Below are positions 33,489 through 42,099 of a stretch of DNA of 64,000 bases, one piece after another. Position 1 is the stretch's first letter, and every line of letters begins with the position of its first letter. The stretch is from Methylobacterium sp. Leaf117. GTDB lineage: Bacteria > Pseudomonadota > Alphaproteobacteria > Rhizobiales > Beijerinckiaceae. The DNA lies in assembly GCF_001422985.1 (NCBI RefSeq), contig NZ_LMNL01000034.1, positions 385,099 to 449,098 on the forward strand, written 5' to 3'. A program made the position numbers and the translations under genes. Under the pieces are notes generated by a model, which had not been told where the DNA came from, searched no databases, and worked only from the letters and a program-made list of their open reading frames with translations.

Positions 33489-35015
33489 TCAGCTCGCGGG
33501 CGTGGCCGGCTCTGCCGCCGGGTCGTCGTTGGGGGGCGATGCCTCATCGGGCTTCGCCTTCTGGCGGCCGTCGCTGGTGTAGGAGAGACCCAGCGTGTCG
33601 GCCCGCTCGTTGTCGCTCGCCTGCTCGGCGTCGACCGTCTCGGAATCGTACCCGCCCTCTGCGACCTTGCGCGTGCGGGTGGAGAGACCCGCCTGGATCT
33701 CCATCGTCTTGCCCTGCACGTCCTGCACCGGGTGGATGTACGGCCAGGCCTGCGGGATCCAGTTCACCGCGTAGGCGTCTTGCCGGGTCATGCCGGCTGG
33801 AAGCCGAAGGGCGCCGGAGAGCAAGGCGAGGTCCATCCACCGAATCCAGATCGGCCGGCAGAACTGGAACACGACGAGGTGGTGCTGCCACTGCTCGACG
33901 GCGCGACGGAAGTCGTTGAGCGCCGCCCGCAGCGTGCGATCGTTCAGCTGGCTGTAGTCGCCGCTCAGGATCTCGTAGAGCAGACCGCAGGCCGCCGCGA
34001 CGCTGCGCTTCGACTCGCGCACGAAAGCCTCGAAGTTCGGGCCGACGTCCTTCGGGTCGCTGAATGTCATGTCCTCACCGTCGGCCAGCACCTGGATGGT
34101 GCCGGGCTCGAAGTCGAGGGTGGCCACGCCATCATCGTCGGCCGGATCGGCACCGAGCGGGCCCTCCGACCCGTCCCCCAAAACCCGCTTCACGAAGCCG
34201 ACGAGGCGAGCCGCGTTCTTCTTCCGGATCAGTTCGGCGTCGAGGTAGCCGTCGAGGTCGTAGAGCGTTCGCAGGGCCCGTGCGAGCCAGGGTTCACCGC
34301 GGTCCTGCCCGGGCCGCATGGCGCGATAGAGGTGGCAGACGTCGGTCGCCGGCACCAGCGTCTGCTCGATGCCAGCGGAGACGATCAGGCCGTCGCCCGG
34401 GTGCTCGCGATAGAGCCAGTAGCCGGTGCGCTTGCCGATGGCGTCGTACTGGATGCCCTGCCGGATCCGGTTGGTCGCGTCCGTCCTCAGGTGTGGGCAA
34501 TGGTCGCCCTCAAGGAGTTGCAGCTGCAGCGGCACCGTCAGCCCGTCCTCGGGGCGCCGGGTCCGAAGTCGCGTGAAAGTCTCGCCACCCTCGACCATAC
34601 CCCGCACGGCCAGAGCCGTAAGGCCGTAGAAGTCGTGGGCGCCGATGCTGTCGGCCTCGTCCGTCCAGGCGAGGAACAGCTTCTGGATCTGCGCGCGGAA
34701 TGCAGCGTCCTCAGCCTTCCGCTTCTTCGCCTGTGGCTTGGTCAGTCCCTCGTAGGAACGCGCCGCCATGGAGCGCGGCACGATGCCGGTCCCGACGATG
34801 TTGGTGACGAGCCGGTCGACGGCCGCGCCGGCGTAGGGGTTCTTCCGGGCCTGGTCCCGCGACTTCCGGCGCAGCTCGTCGAGCGCGTAGACGATCGCCG
34901 AGTTCGGACCGTAGCTGCCGACACGCCAGGAGCGCGACCGCCGGCCGGCGCCATTGGCGACGTCGTAGGGCTGGCTCTCCGACGCTACGGTGGCGGTCTC
35001 TCCGGACAGATCCAT
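33489..35015 (-). CDS. B: Portal protein (lambda B family)
   Basis: About 508 aa from the ATG at 35015 (MDLSGETATVASES), which overlaps the gpW-like stop as TGATG; a GTG 6 bases upstream is possible. Conserved blocks: RKNPYAGAAVDRLVTNIVGTGI, DFYGLTALAVRGMVEGGETF, MRPGQDRGEPWLARAL and AACGLLYEILSGDYS. It forms the dodecameric DNA gate. The C-terminal tail is acidic and low complexity. Confidence 0.92.
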   Translation of the reverse strand: MDLSGETATVASESQPYDVANGAGRRSRSWRVGSYGPNSAIVYALDELRRKSRDQARKNPYAGAAVDRLVTNIVGTGIVPRSMAARSYEGLTKPQAKKRKAEDAAFRAQIQKLFLAWTDEADSIGAHDFYGLTALAVRGMVEGGETFTRLRTRRPEDGLTVPLQLQLLEGDHCPHLRTDATNRIRQGIQYDAIGKRTGYWLYREHPGDGLIVSAGIEQTLVPATDVCHLYRAMRPGQDRGEPWLARALRTLYDLDGYLDAELIRKKNAARLVGFVKRVLGDGSEGPLGADPADDDGVATLDFEPGTIQVLADGEDMTFSDPKDVGPNFEAFVRESKRSVAAACGLLYEILSGDYSQLNDRTLRAALNDFRRAVEQWQHHLVVFQFCRPIWIRWMDLALLSGALRLPAGMTRQDAYAVNWIPQAWPYIHPVQDVQGKTMEIQAGLSTRTRKVAEGGYDSETVDAEQASDNERADTLGLSYTSDGRQKAKPDEASPPNDDPAAEPATPAS

Positions 35016-35245
35016 CACCACCCGCTGCGGCCTGTGGTGACGATCTGGCGCGTACGGCGAGGGCCGATTGCACCCGTGGCGGCGTCCTGCGCACCCTTGC
35101 GCAGGTAGAGGTCGCCGAGCGCCTGCCGCATCTCGTCGTAGCTGCGGTAGGTGATGGTGGCCGCGTCAGGGGCCTCGACCCGCAGAGCGCCGGAGGCCAT
35201 GGCGTTCTCAAGCGCCGCGATCTGCTTGTCGATGTTCGCGGCCAT
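35015..35245 (-). CDS. W: Head-tail joining protein (gpW-like)
   Basis: 76 aa from the ATG at 35245 (MAANIDKQIAALENAMASG), chosen for the GAGG 6 bases upstream. Two helices around a beta hairpin (ATITYRSYDEMRQALGDLY) fit the gpW fold. It lies between terminase and portal as in lambda. Confidence 0.85.
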   Translation of the reverse strand: MAANIDKQIAALENAMASGALRVEAPDAATITYRSYDEMRQALGDLYLRKGAQDAATGAIGPRRTRQIVTTGRSGW

Positions 35246-35247
35246 GG

Positions 35248-37329
35248 TCACCTCGTCCGGCTTCGGACCTTGCTGCGGCGGCTGCCAGCGCGCTGGAGAT
35301 TGCGGGCAGCGAGCGAACCGGCTGCAACGGTCGCCTCGGGAACGGCATCCTCGGGCAGGATGGCCGTTCGAGTGCGCTCGATGCCCAGCGAGCCCTCAAG
35401 GTCGCGCCAGTGCACCTCGCGCCACCGGTCCCAGCCGCGCATTGCGGCAAGCCCGCGGGCGTAGTTCGCGCAGTCCAGCACCTCGTTGCGCCGGCCGCCG
35501 ATCGGCACCCACTCGCGCCGGGTTCGGCCCCGTGTCACGTGGGTGACAAGCTCCTCGGCGGTCAGCTGCTTAACCTGATCCTCGGTGACGTCGTCCGGGA
35601 GATGGACGAAGCCAGCTGGGAAGGGCTTACCCTCGGGGGGTCGGCGGAGCGCCAGACACCCCATCAGCTCCTGTTTCGCGAACGAGGCGCCGATCCGGAT
35701 CGTCTTCAGGCCGCGGCGCAGCTTCTTGCCCGCCGGGGTCGCATCCTTCGCGCCGACACCGAGGAAGGCCGCGGCGTAGCTGTCCTGGCCGTCAACCGCG
35801 TGCACTGGCCGCCCGGCCTGGGTCCGGACGAAGGCGTAGACCTCGGCGGTGAAGCCGCTGGAATCCACGCCCCAGTCGCGCACGCGCATGTCCGCGCCGC
35901 TCTCGTACTCCCAGGTCTCATCGAACATGGCCTCGAGGTCTTTCCAGACCTGGGCCCGGACCGTGTCGCCGGGCAGCACCCGGTGCTCGATCAGCCAGCG
36001 CTCGCGGTTGCGCCCGAAGGCCCAGACGCTCGCCTCGAGGCGATCCTTTTGGACGTCGACACCGCCGAAGAGGATCAGGCCGCCAGCCGGTACAGTGCCG
36101 CTGCGGTATCGATCCTTCCTGGCGTAGACGTCCTGCCACTCCGGCGCGTCCGCACCCTCTTTCCACGTCCGAGCCAGCTGAGTGTTGAAGAACGTCCTCA
36201 ACGCCTCAGGGCCTCGTCTCAGCGCGCGGGCGAACTTCGCCACCGTCTCGCGAATCGTCTGCTTCGGCGCGTAGAGCTTCGACGCCTGGAAGCCCGCGTG
36301 GTCGTTCGGCACCGCCTCCGCACCGCAGTGGATGCAGAGAGCCCGGGCAACGCCGTATGCCTCAGGGGCCCAACGCTCCGGCTTTTGGTTCTCGCCGCAG
36401 CAGGTGAACGGCCGGGTCTGGCGCCACTCCACCTTGCGCAGCGCGACAAGCCGCTGGGGCTCTGTCATCGGGTGTTCGCAGACCACGCACTCGTAGCGCG
36501 CCGTCTCGGGCCGGATCTTGCCGGCCTCATCCTTGTCGAAGCGCACCTGCTCCCATTCGAGAGGGTGCCAGCCGTGGCAGCCCGGGCACTCGACGTAGGC
36601 CTTGCGCTGGTCGCTCTCTTCGTAGGAGGCCTCGATGGCACTCCGGCCTGCGATCGTCGGCGAACAGGCCCGCACCGAGAGGCTGTTGGCCTTGAACTCG
36701 GCTTGGCGCTCCTCGGCGAGGTCGATGGGTGAGCCCTCGCCACCGGCCGAGAGTGGGTACTTGTCGATCTCGTCGCAGCAGAGCAGCCGAATCGGCCGCA
36801 TAGCGAGGTTGGTCGGGCTGTTCGAGCCCACCAGGGTGATGTGGCCACCCGGGAACTGCTTGTGCGTCAGGGTGGCGCCGGCGTCCCGGGACTTCAGGTC
36901 CCCGAAGATGTCTCGAAGGGCTTTCGAGTCCCGGATCATCGGGGCCAGCCGGTCTTTCGAGAACGTCTCCGCCGCGTCGTCCTTCGGCTGCACCACCAGG
37001 ATGGGGCACGGGTCGATGTGGATGAACCGGCCGAGGATGTTCTCGATGACTGTCGTCTTGAGGAGCTGCGTGCAGGCCATCAGGGTGATGGTGCTGACGC
37101 CCGGCTCGGTCGCCGCCAGCATCGGACCACGGGCAACCTCAACCCTCGACGTAACGAAGCGCCCTCCATTGGAGGACTCCTTGCTCAGGCGCCGGAACTC
37201 CTCCGCCCACTCCACCACGTTGAAGTCTCGCGTCGGGGTCATCCCCTTCCGCCAGGACCGCAGCAGGCTCTCCGTGTCAGCCGAAGTCGGCTTCAGGATC
37301 GCCAAGCTCGGAGAGGTGCTGTTTGACAT
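35248..37329 (-). CDS. A: Terminase large subunit (lambda GpA family)
   Basis: 693 aa, a normal size. The ATPase shows a Walker-A-like ACTQLLKTT and Walker B RLLCCDEIDKYP. Cys pairs (ECPGCHGW, CVVCEHP, CIHCG) form zinc-binding inserts common in GpA. The nuclease domain opens with GGVDVQKDRLEAS and includes WGVDSSGF. It packages DNA into proheads and cuts cos ends. It overlaps the small subunit gene by 53 bases. Confidence 0.93.
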   Translation of the reverse strand: MSNSTSPSLAILKPTSADTESLLRSWRKGMTPTRDFNVVEWAEEFRRLSKESSNGGRFVTSRVEVARGPMLAATEPGVSTITLMACTQLLKTTVIENILGRFIHIDPCPILVVQPKDDAAETFSKDRLAPMIRDSKALRDIFGDLKSRDAGATLTHKQFPGGHITLVGSNSPTNLAMRPIRLLCCDEIDKYPLSAGGEGSPIDLAEERQAEFKANSLSVRACSPTIAGRSAIEASYEESDQRKAYVECPGCHGWHPLEWEQVRFDKDEAGKIRPETARYECVVCEHPMTEPQRLVALRKVEWRQTRPFTCCGENQKPERWAPEAYGVARALCIHCGAEAVPNDHAGFQASKLYAPKQTIRETVAKFARALRRGPEALRTFFNTQLARTWKEGADAPEWQDVYARKDRYRSGTVPAGGLILFGGVDVQKDRLEASVWAFGRNRERWLIEHRVLPGDTVRAQVWKDLEAMFDETWEYESGADMRVRDWGVDSSGFTAEVYAFVRTQAGRPVHAVDGQDSYAAAFLGVGAKDATPAGKKLRRGLKTIRIGASFAKQELMGCLALRRPPEGKPFPAGFVHLPDDVTEDQVKQLTAEELVTHVTRGRTRREWVPIGGRRNEVLDCANYARGLAAMRGWDRWREVHWRDLEGSLGIERTRTAILPEDAVPEATVAAGSLAARNLQRAGSRRSKVRSRTR

Positions 37330-37921
37330 AGGCGTTTAGGATCGCCGTCAGCGCGCGGGGGTCGACCTTCAGCTCGTCGGCCATAGGAATCGCGACCCGC
37401 GCCGGCCAGGACAGCCAAGCGTCGCGGACATCGCGGGCGGTGTCGAAGAACAGCTTCTCGGCCGCCTCGCGATCAACCAGCTTGCGGTCGTTCTTCTCGA
37501 CCTCCTGCTTCCGTTGCAGGCCGAGGAAGTTTTCCTTGCGGCGGACGGCCTCAGACAGGGGCAGGTTCGTCGGGTCGAGTTCGAGCCCGTCGTCGGCACC
37601 CTCGGTCGGCACTGCGCCGGGCCGCGGCATCACCTCGCCGATCGTCTGCCAAGTGTCCGGCTTCGGCTTGGCTGGCGCCTTCGGCTCCGGCGCCGATCTG
37701 TTACCTGTTACCACCCGCACCGGGCGGTGGGTAACACCACCCCGGTAGCTCGCTGGCCTCTGGTCGAGGGCCCATTCGGTCGCCTCGACGTCGATCAGCC
37801 CGGCCTCGTTAAGAACCAGAATAGTCTTTTGCTTCCAGCCCGTTACCGTCTTCCGGGACACGCCGCGTCGGCGGGCGAAGTCGGCTTGGCTTAGGAATTT
37901 AGCCCCGGTCGCTTCGGCCAT
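37277..37921 (-). CDS. Terminase small subunit (Nu1-like)
   Basis: 214 aa. An N-terminal winged helix (FLSQADFARRRGVSRKTVTG) reads DNA; the C-terminal helical part (NFLGLQRKQEVEKNDRKLVD, then AWLSWPARVAIPMADEL) binds the large subunit. TGTTACC repeats occur both inside the 5' part of this gene and just upstream of it, where its target sites should be. Confidence 0.85.
   Translation of the reverse strand: MAEATGAKFLSQADFARRRGVSRKTVTGWKQKTILVLNEAGLIDVEATEWALDQRPASYRGGVTHRPVRVVTGNRSAPEPKAPAKPKPDTWQTIGEVMPRPGAVPTEGADDGLELDPTNLPLSEAVRRKENFLGLQRKQEVEKNDRKLVDREAAEKLFFDTARDVRDAWLSWPARVAIPMADELKVDPRALTAILNAYVKQHLSELGDPEADFG
37699..37736. repeat. TGTTACC sites inside terminase small gene
   Basis: Two tandem TGTTACC copies (37699-37705, 37706-37712) and one inverted copy GGTAACA (37730-37736). 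They match the three tandem copies upstream of the gene, so they are candidate terminase-binding (R-type) sites. Confidence 0.6.
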
Positions 37922-38249
37922 GGGCGCTGTTACCTGTTACCCTGTTACCGGGTTTTGGGACCCTGGCGCTAGAAACTCTGGGGGCCCCGACCACCCGTAT
38001 ACATTCTGGGCTCCCAGGGTCCCTACCAATAGGCGCAGGAAGTCTGTCGCTCGAACCACCCGGCGGTCGTTCCGTAAAACTGCCCTGAATACATAATTCC
38101 CAGCTTGATCTGCACTTAGCAGATCAAACGCTGTCCGACTACTTAACGGCGCACTAACCAAGCTAAACCCTGATAGGGAACGGCGATCTTTCAGCGTACT
38201 TGGTCAAGCACTGAAAGTTGATAAAGGCAAGTACGAAGAGGGGCAGGAA
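37922..38249. other. Gene-free region upstream of terminase; putative cos site
   Basis: The 328 bases hold no convincing gene. Right beside the terminase start are three TGTTACC copies (37928-37934, 37935-37941, 37943-37949). Beyond them are an inverted repeat GGGACCCTGG (37957-37966) / CCAGGGTCCC (38014-38023) and a central GGGGCCCC palindrome. Location, repeats and symmetry fit a cos site with binding elements. The late promoter must also lie here or upstream of the NusG gene. Confidence 0.5.
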
Positions 38250-38453
38250 ATGGTGTCGTTTGCTTCCGTCTACCGCGACATACACGCCAGGATCATTATC
38301 GCTGTGGAGTCTGGCATCATTGGGCAAAGCTCGGCTGAACACATACTCGCTTTGAAGGTCGCACACGAGGGAGAGGAGAGGCTCAACGAGCGCGAGCGGC
38401 GGTACTATCGCGGCCGAGTCATGCCGCTACTGAGAGATATCTTCACCTTCTGA
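38250..38453 (+). CDS. Hypothetical protein (67 aa)
   Basis: A helical, basic protein (MVSFASVYRDIHARIIIAVE). No family recognised. It opens the accessory block of mostly plus-strand genes between the terminase genes and the NusG-like gene. Confidence 0.5.
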   Translation: MVSFASVYRDIHARIIIAVESGIIGQSSAEHILALKVAHEGEERLNERERRYYRGRVMPLLRDIFTF

Positions 38454-38484
38454 TCAGCTACAATGAGGCACCACGAGAGAAAAG

Positions 38485-38901
38485 ATGGATCAACCACAGC
38501 GTACTTTCGGCCGGCGCACCGGCGGATACACCGCTGAAGAGCTGGCCGCTTACCGTCAGAGATTGATTGCAGAAGCAGATGCGGAACGGAAGCGCGGAGG
38601 GGTATCGGCTCCGATCTCAAATGAAATTCAAGGCTTCAGAGGTCTAGCTAACGTTCCGGAGCTTGAGCGGAAAGCCAAGCCGTCTTCTCCGCTCGCTACA
38701 GTTCTGCTGGCTATCTTGGTCCTCACGGTTCCGGCAGTCGCTACCTTGGGACCATTGATATCGAACTGCGGCGGATTCGATCGCCCATTCCAGATCCTCT
38801 CCGATCGTGCTGTAAGAAATTGCGTCAGACACGGGATGAGAGAGCAGGTCAGGTCAGCCGAGGCTTTCGTTACGGCGCAGGTGCGAAGCTTTGGCAGCTA
38901 G
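38485..38901 (+). CDS. Single-TM protein (138 aa)
   Basis: An N-terminal charged half (GGYTAEELAAYRQRLIAEAD) precedes one transmembrane helix (ATVLLAILVLTVPAVATLGPL, about residues 70-90) and a small C-terminal domain with two Cys. Such tail-anchored or signal-anchor proteins are common accessory products. Function unknown. Confidence 0.55.
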   Translation: MDQPQRTFGRRTGGYTAEELAAYRQRLIAEADAERKRGGVSAPISNEIQGFRGLANVPELERKAKPSSPLATVLLAILVLTVPAVATLGPLISNCGGFDRPFQILSDRAVRNCVRHGMREQVRSAEAFVTAQVRSFGS

Positions 38902-38932
38902 CCATCTGTAGCGAAATGCGGGGAGGGTGCCC

Positions 38933-39301
38933 TTAGGCGTCATCCTCTTCATCATCTTCGTCAATCTCACCACTCTCATGCTCTCCGTGTATGTGCATGG
39001 TGAGGACGGGTGATGCGGTGAAGGTCGTCGCCGCGCTGATGATGAGGGTCATCGTAGCCCGGTTGTAGGTGCTAGCAGTGTAGAGGCCGCTGTGAATCAG
39101 CAGGCACAGCGTCATCAGGATTTCTCCGCCGCACTCCTCCTCCGTGCCGCCGGTGAACCGCAGCAGATGCTCCTGCAACGAGTTCACACGGATGGGGCCT
39201 TCTAGGTGGGCGGTGTATCGGACTGCCTCCGCGAAGAGAGCCGACCTCCATTCGGGCGATCCGGTTTCGTACTTCTCGATGGGCTCAGCAAACACGTTCA
39301 C
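38933..39301 (-). CDS. Hypothetical protein with acidic tail (122 aa)
   Basis: I chose a GTG start (VNVFAEPIEKYETG) with AGGA about 8 bases upstream; the longer upstream frame is out of keeping. The C-terminus is very acidic (GEIDEDDEEDDA). The fold is helical then beta; no family recognised. Confidence 0.5.
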   Translation of the reverse strand: MNVFAEPIEKYETGSPEWRSALFAEAVRYTAHLEGPIRVNSLQEHLLRFTGGTEEECGGEILMTLCLLIHSGLYTASTYNRATMTLIISAATTFTASPVLTMHIHGEHESGEIDEDDEEDDA

Positions 39302-39355
39302 GCCGTTCGTTCCTGTACGATCGGCCCTCGATGTATGCGAGCGTTCTCGCGGTAA

Positions 39356-39387
39356 CGAGGGTGCGGGTGCATCAAGCCGCACCCTCG
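39356..39387. repeat. Perfect 11-bp hairpin between divergent genes
   Basis: CGAGGGTGCGG (39356-39366) pairs with CCGCACCCTCG (39377-39387), loop 10 nt. It lies in the shared upstream region of a leftward and a rightward gene and lacks a T-run, so it may be a 5' leader or binding element rather than a terminator. Confidence 0.55.
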
Positions 39388-39442
39388 CTCGATCTTTGCA
39401 GTCCCCTTTGGCGTTGACCCTCTGATCAAACAGGAGGCTCAC

Positions 39443-39664
39443 ATGACCGCACGCATTTATCCTGGCGCGAACCCGATCCCGTCCACGAACGACGTCATCA
39501 ACGCTGATGCGAACAAAGCGGGCACCGAGAGCACCTCGATGAACCGCGAGCACCGGGCTGGCGACACCGTCGACAAAGTCGATCAGGTTAGCAGCGTTAC
39601 GTTGCTCGGCATGGCTATCGCTGGCTCTGCTGTAATGCTTCTCGCGCATTGGATCGTCGGCTGA
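39443..39664 (+). CDS. C-terminally anchored small protein (73 aa)
   Basis: A polar N-terminal 50 residues is followed by a C-terminal helix (VTLLGMAIAGSAVMLLAHWIVG), i.e. a tail anchor. An AGGAGG-like site lies upstream. No family recognised. Confidence 0.55.
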   Translation: MTARIYPGANPIPSTNDVINADANKAGTESTSMNREHRAGDTVDKVDQVSSVTLLGMAIAGSAVMLLAHWIVG

Positions 39665-39758
39665 GTGCGAGGTCGCTTGCGCGGCTCCCGTTAACAAAGC
39701 GGCTGCTAGAACTGAACGATGGACTACCTGAACGGGTAGGTCCGCAGGGAGACACCCT

Positions 39759-40073
39759 ATGATCAAGACACTCACGCTCGGTGCCGCCTTCGTAGCTGCC
39801 AGCCTTTTCATGGCAGCTGCACCATCTTCGGCAGCACCGCTCGGTGTCGTCACAATGCCTGAAGCTACGATGGTGGTAGAGAACGTTCAGTACGGCTACG
39901 GCGGCTATGGCGGTGGTGGATACGGACGCCGTGGCTATGGTGGTGGGTACGGTCGCCGCGGCTACGGTGGCGGCCGCCACTTCGGACATCGCTTCGGCGG
40001 TCGTGAATTCGGCTTCGGTCGAGGACGTGGTGACGGCTATGGTCGTGGTTACGGCCGCCGCAGCTACTACTAG
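39759..40073 (+). CDS. Secreted Gly/Tyr/Arg-rich repeat protein (104 aa)
   Basis: A signal peptide (MIKTLTLGAAFVAASLFMAA, cleavage after SSA) leads to a mature part with repeated GYGGGYGRRGYGG units, then RHFGHRFGGREFG. GYR-rich secreted proteins of this kind are frequent in Methylobacterium and other rhizobia, with no agreed role. The gene may be host-derived cargo. Confidence 0.7.
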   Translation: MIKTLTLGAAFVAASLFMAAAPSSAAPLGVVTMPEATMVVENVQYGYGGYGGGGYGRRGYGGGYGRRGYGGGRHFGHRFGGREFGFGRGRGDGYGRGYGRRSYY

Positions 40074-40089
40074 AACTATCCGGCGCGCC

Positions 40090-40293
40090 TTACGATTGAG
40101 GCGCGCCACTCTCTGATCCGCCGGTCTGCATAGCCCAGACCTCGCGGTCCTCGCTATCTACGATCCGCGCCGACATAGCCTTGTGCAGGATGAGGCCTTC
40201 TCGAGCATGTGCTTTGGCTGCCTCCAAGTCCCCAGGCTCCATCCTTGAGCCGATCTCGTTCTCGCCGTCGTGAAATTCGATGCGGTAGGTCAT
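40090..40293 (-). CDS. Hypothetical protein (67 aa)
   Basis: Starts MTYRIEFHDGENEIG and continues with a helix (GDLEAAKAHAREGLILHK). It resembles small rhizobial proteins of beta-helix-beta type that lack an assigned function. It points towards the Gly-rich gene. Confidence 0.55.
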   Translation of the reverse strand: MTYRIEFHDGENEIGSRMEPGDLEAAKAHAREGLILHKAMSARIVDSEDREVWAMQTGGSESGAPQS

Positions 40294-40516
40294 GGATTGA
40301 CAACGCACCCGCGCGTGAAGGGTCACCCCTGGTAGGGAGATAATCTCGGCCGGCGCCACTCGGTGAAGCCCCAGGATCAAAGCAGGTCAGGTGCCTTTCG
40401 CTTGGGATCCCCACGGGTGAGACCACGGAAACGTTTGCACCTCACATAAGCCAGGGAATGCGTGCTACCGTCACAATCAGCTCCGCAATTACCGCCAAGC
40501 TGATTGAAGGCTTGAT

Positions 40517-40759
40517 ATGCGCTTGGAGCGAAACGCACGCGGCGATTGGATGCTGGATCCGACCCAGCTTCATTCCCGACTGATGATCAATCCCAGCTTG
40601 ATGCGTCAGAAGATGCGACTTGGGCAAGTTACCAGCCGCATCGAGAAAGGCATCGAAGAGCACGTTGGCACCTGGCGGGTCACGCTTCGTGTTGCAACCT
40701 CGGTATGGGAGGGCATCTTTGATGATGCCGGCATGCTGATGAGTGAGCGGATGGTCTGA
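40517..40759 (+). CDS. Small hypothetical protein, possibly DUF6522-like
   Basis: 80 aa. The core LMRQKMRLGQVTSRIEKGIE, then GTWRVTLR, recalls small DUF6522-type proteins of alphaproteobacteria; I am not certain. The following 294 bases up to the next gene show no gene. Confidence 0.5.
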   Translation: MRLERNARGDWMLDPTQLHSRLMINPSLMRQKMRLGQVTSRIEKGIEEHVGTWRVTLRVATSVWEGIFDDAGMLMSERMV

Positions 40760-41053
40760 AGGTCTGAGCACGAACATTGTGACAGGTCATCCAACAGTCC
40801 ACCACTGGGGGACTACCTAGCTAACCAGCCCTCAATGTGGAGAAACGCGTCCCCGTAGAGGCTTAACATCGATCCCGAAAGGGGAGAGTACAGCGCCCAC
40901 ACAGTCATCAGCTGCCTACAATACTCCGTTGAACCGCGCAACGTTCCGCGGCTCTGATCGGCCACTCCATGCACCAGAAAAATGCGTCGTTGCGTGCCTT
41001 ATCCTGTCAGGGCACGCTTGCCCGAGATAGCGTTTCGGGAGCGAGAGACATGC

Positions 41054-41326
41054 ATGGCCGATGATAAGCGCACAGAGCAGGATGAGTTTTTCGGCCTGAA
41101 CGAGGCTGAGCAGGTTGAGTTCGAGGGGGACGGCCCGTTTCTGCTCCCGCTCTGTGAGGCGAAGGCTGGCATCCTGATGGGGGAGGACGTGGGGATTATC
41201 ATCCTGAAGACCGCAGAGGGACACCGCTTTGGTGTTCCCCTCGGGCATGAAGCCCTTTCGACGCTGTACCAGGTGATAGGTGAGGCCCTTCGGGATCTGA
41301 AGCCCGACGGCGAGCCCGTTCAGTGA
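41054..41326 (+). CDS. Small acidic protein, first of two tandem paralogues (90 aa)
   Basis: Starts MADDKRTEQDEFFGLNEAEQ. It shares with the next gene the order: N-terminal LxEAE, central PxxxAxxxMGExxxVxIxxTxEGxRxGxPL, C-terminal LxxLxxxxGEALRxL. Probably a small beta-sheet protein; no known family. Confidence 0.6.
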   Translation: MADDKRTEQDEFFGLNEAEQVEFEGDGPFLLPLCEAKAGILMGEDVGIIILKTAEGHRFGVPLGHEALSTLYQVIGEALRDLKPDGEPVQ

Positions 41327-41387
41327 CCGGCGGCCTTTCCTGTCAGCGCAGCATCCTTGTGTGTGCTATTCGAAAAGGAGGGCACGT

Positions 41388-41648
41388 GTGACCGAACCAA
41401 AGCCCTTTCGACTTACTGAGGCCGAAAAAGCTTTCCCGGATCGGCGTAAGGGCGACTTCATGGTGCCCTACTGCGTTCCGGGCGCTCAGATACATATGGG
41501 CGAACAGATCGCAGTGGTCGTGGTGCCCACCCAGGAGGGGCAGCGCATCGGCCTTCCTATGGATCTGCAGACGGTCTCAGACCTTCATGCCCTTCTCGGC
41601 GAAGCGCTCCGCATGCTGCAGGCACCTGAGGGTGGATCGGTGCAATGA
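41388..41648 (+). CDS. Small acidic protein, second tandem paralogue (86 aa)
   Basis: A GTG start (VTEPKPFRLTEAEKAF) is favoured by AAGGAGG 6 bases upstream. The match to the upstream gene runs over the whole length, so they arose by duplication. Function unknown. Confidence 0.62.
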   Translation: MTEPKPFRLTEAEKAFPDRRKGDFMVPYCVPGAQIHMGEQIAVVVVPTQEGQRIGLPMDLQTVSDLHALLGEALRMLQAPEGGSVQ

Positions 41649-41709
41649 GCGAGAACTATAGAATCAATTCGACGCTCGGTACTAATCGATATTGAAAAGG
41701 TTTAAAATA

Positions 41710-42099
41710 GTGGCTTTCCGAGACAAAATCCTGAACGGACGAGAGATTATCGATTCTGGTATAATGATAGGCAAAAAAGGATGGCCAATAGAGCTACATC
41801 CTCTTCCCGCTGACGATTTTCCAGTTATTGTCGAGCTTGTCGTATTAGATGACGCCAAGTATGATGAAATCGAAAATGACTACGATGTAATCCCTGTAGA
41901 AGAACCCGACTCGGTTTTGGTGAAAATCTATCGAGCCTGGAGCGGCGGAAGCCCCGAGACAACTACTGAGATTGTAATTGCGCACAGCAATGACGGTCAA
42001 TTTATTCTTAATACGTGGTTCGATCTATTTGGAAAAAAAGAGGACTACTCTTTCAGTTTCGGGTTCTGCGTCTACGCGGAGCCGAAAAATGGCAAATAG
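41710..42099 (+). CDS. AT-rich hypothetical protein of four-gene cassette (129 aa)
   Basis: I place the start at GTG 41710 (VAFRDKILNGREII) with AAAAGG about 10 bases upstream; a TTG 18 bases earlier is possible. The protein is acidic and beta-rich, ending FSFGFCVYAEPKNGK. Base composition is clearly AT-richer than the phage average. Its stop lies inside the next gene's start region. Confidence 0.58.
   Translation: MAFRDKILNGREIIDSGIMIGKKGWPIELHPLPADDFPVIVELVVLDDAKYDEIENDYDVIPVEEPDSVLVKIYRAWSGGSPETTTEIVIAHSNDGQFILNTWFDLFGKKEDYSFSFGFCVYAEPKNGK

Noticed and set aside
33471..35108. 545-codon plus-strand frame over the portal gene
   Set aside because: The portal protein is well supported on the other strand; the plus frame has shadow composition (VGG, RHL, Asp/Val-rich).
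38163..38366. Minus-strand 67-codon frame opposite the gene at 38250
   Set aside because: No ribosome site and less plausible protein than the plus-strand frame, though the evidence for either is modest.
39907..40116. Alternative frame in the Gly/Tyr-rich gene (Ala/Val/Thr-rich)
   Set aside because: The signal peptide and repeat units support the other frame; this one is its low-complexity shadow.
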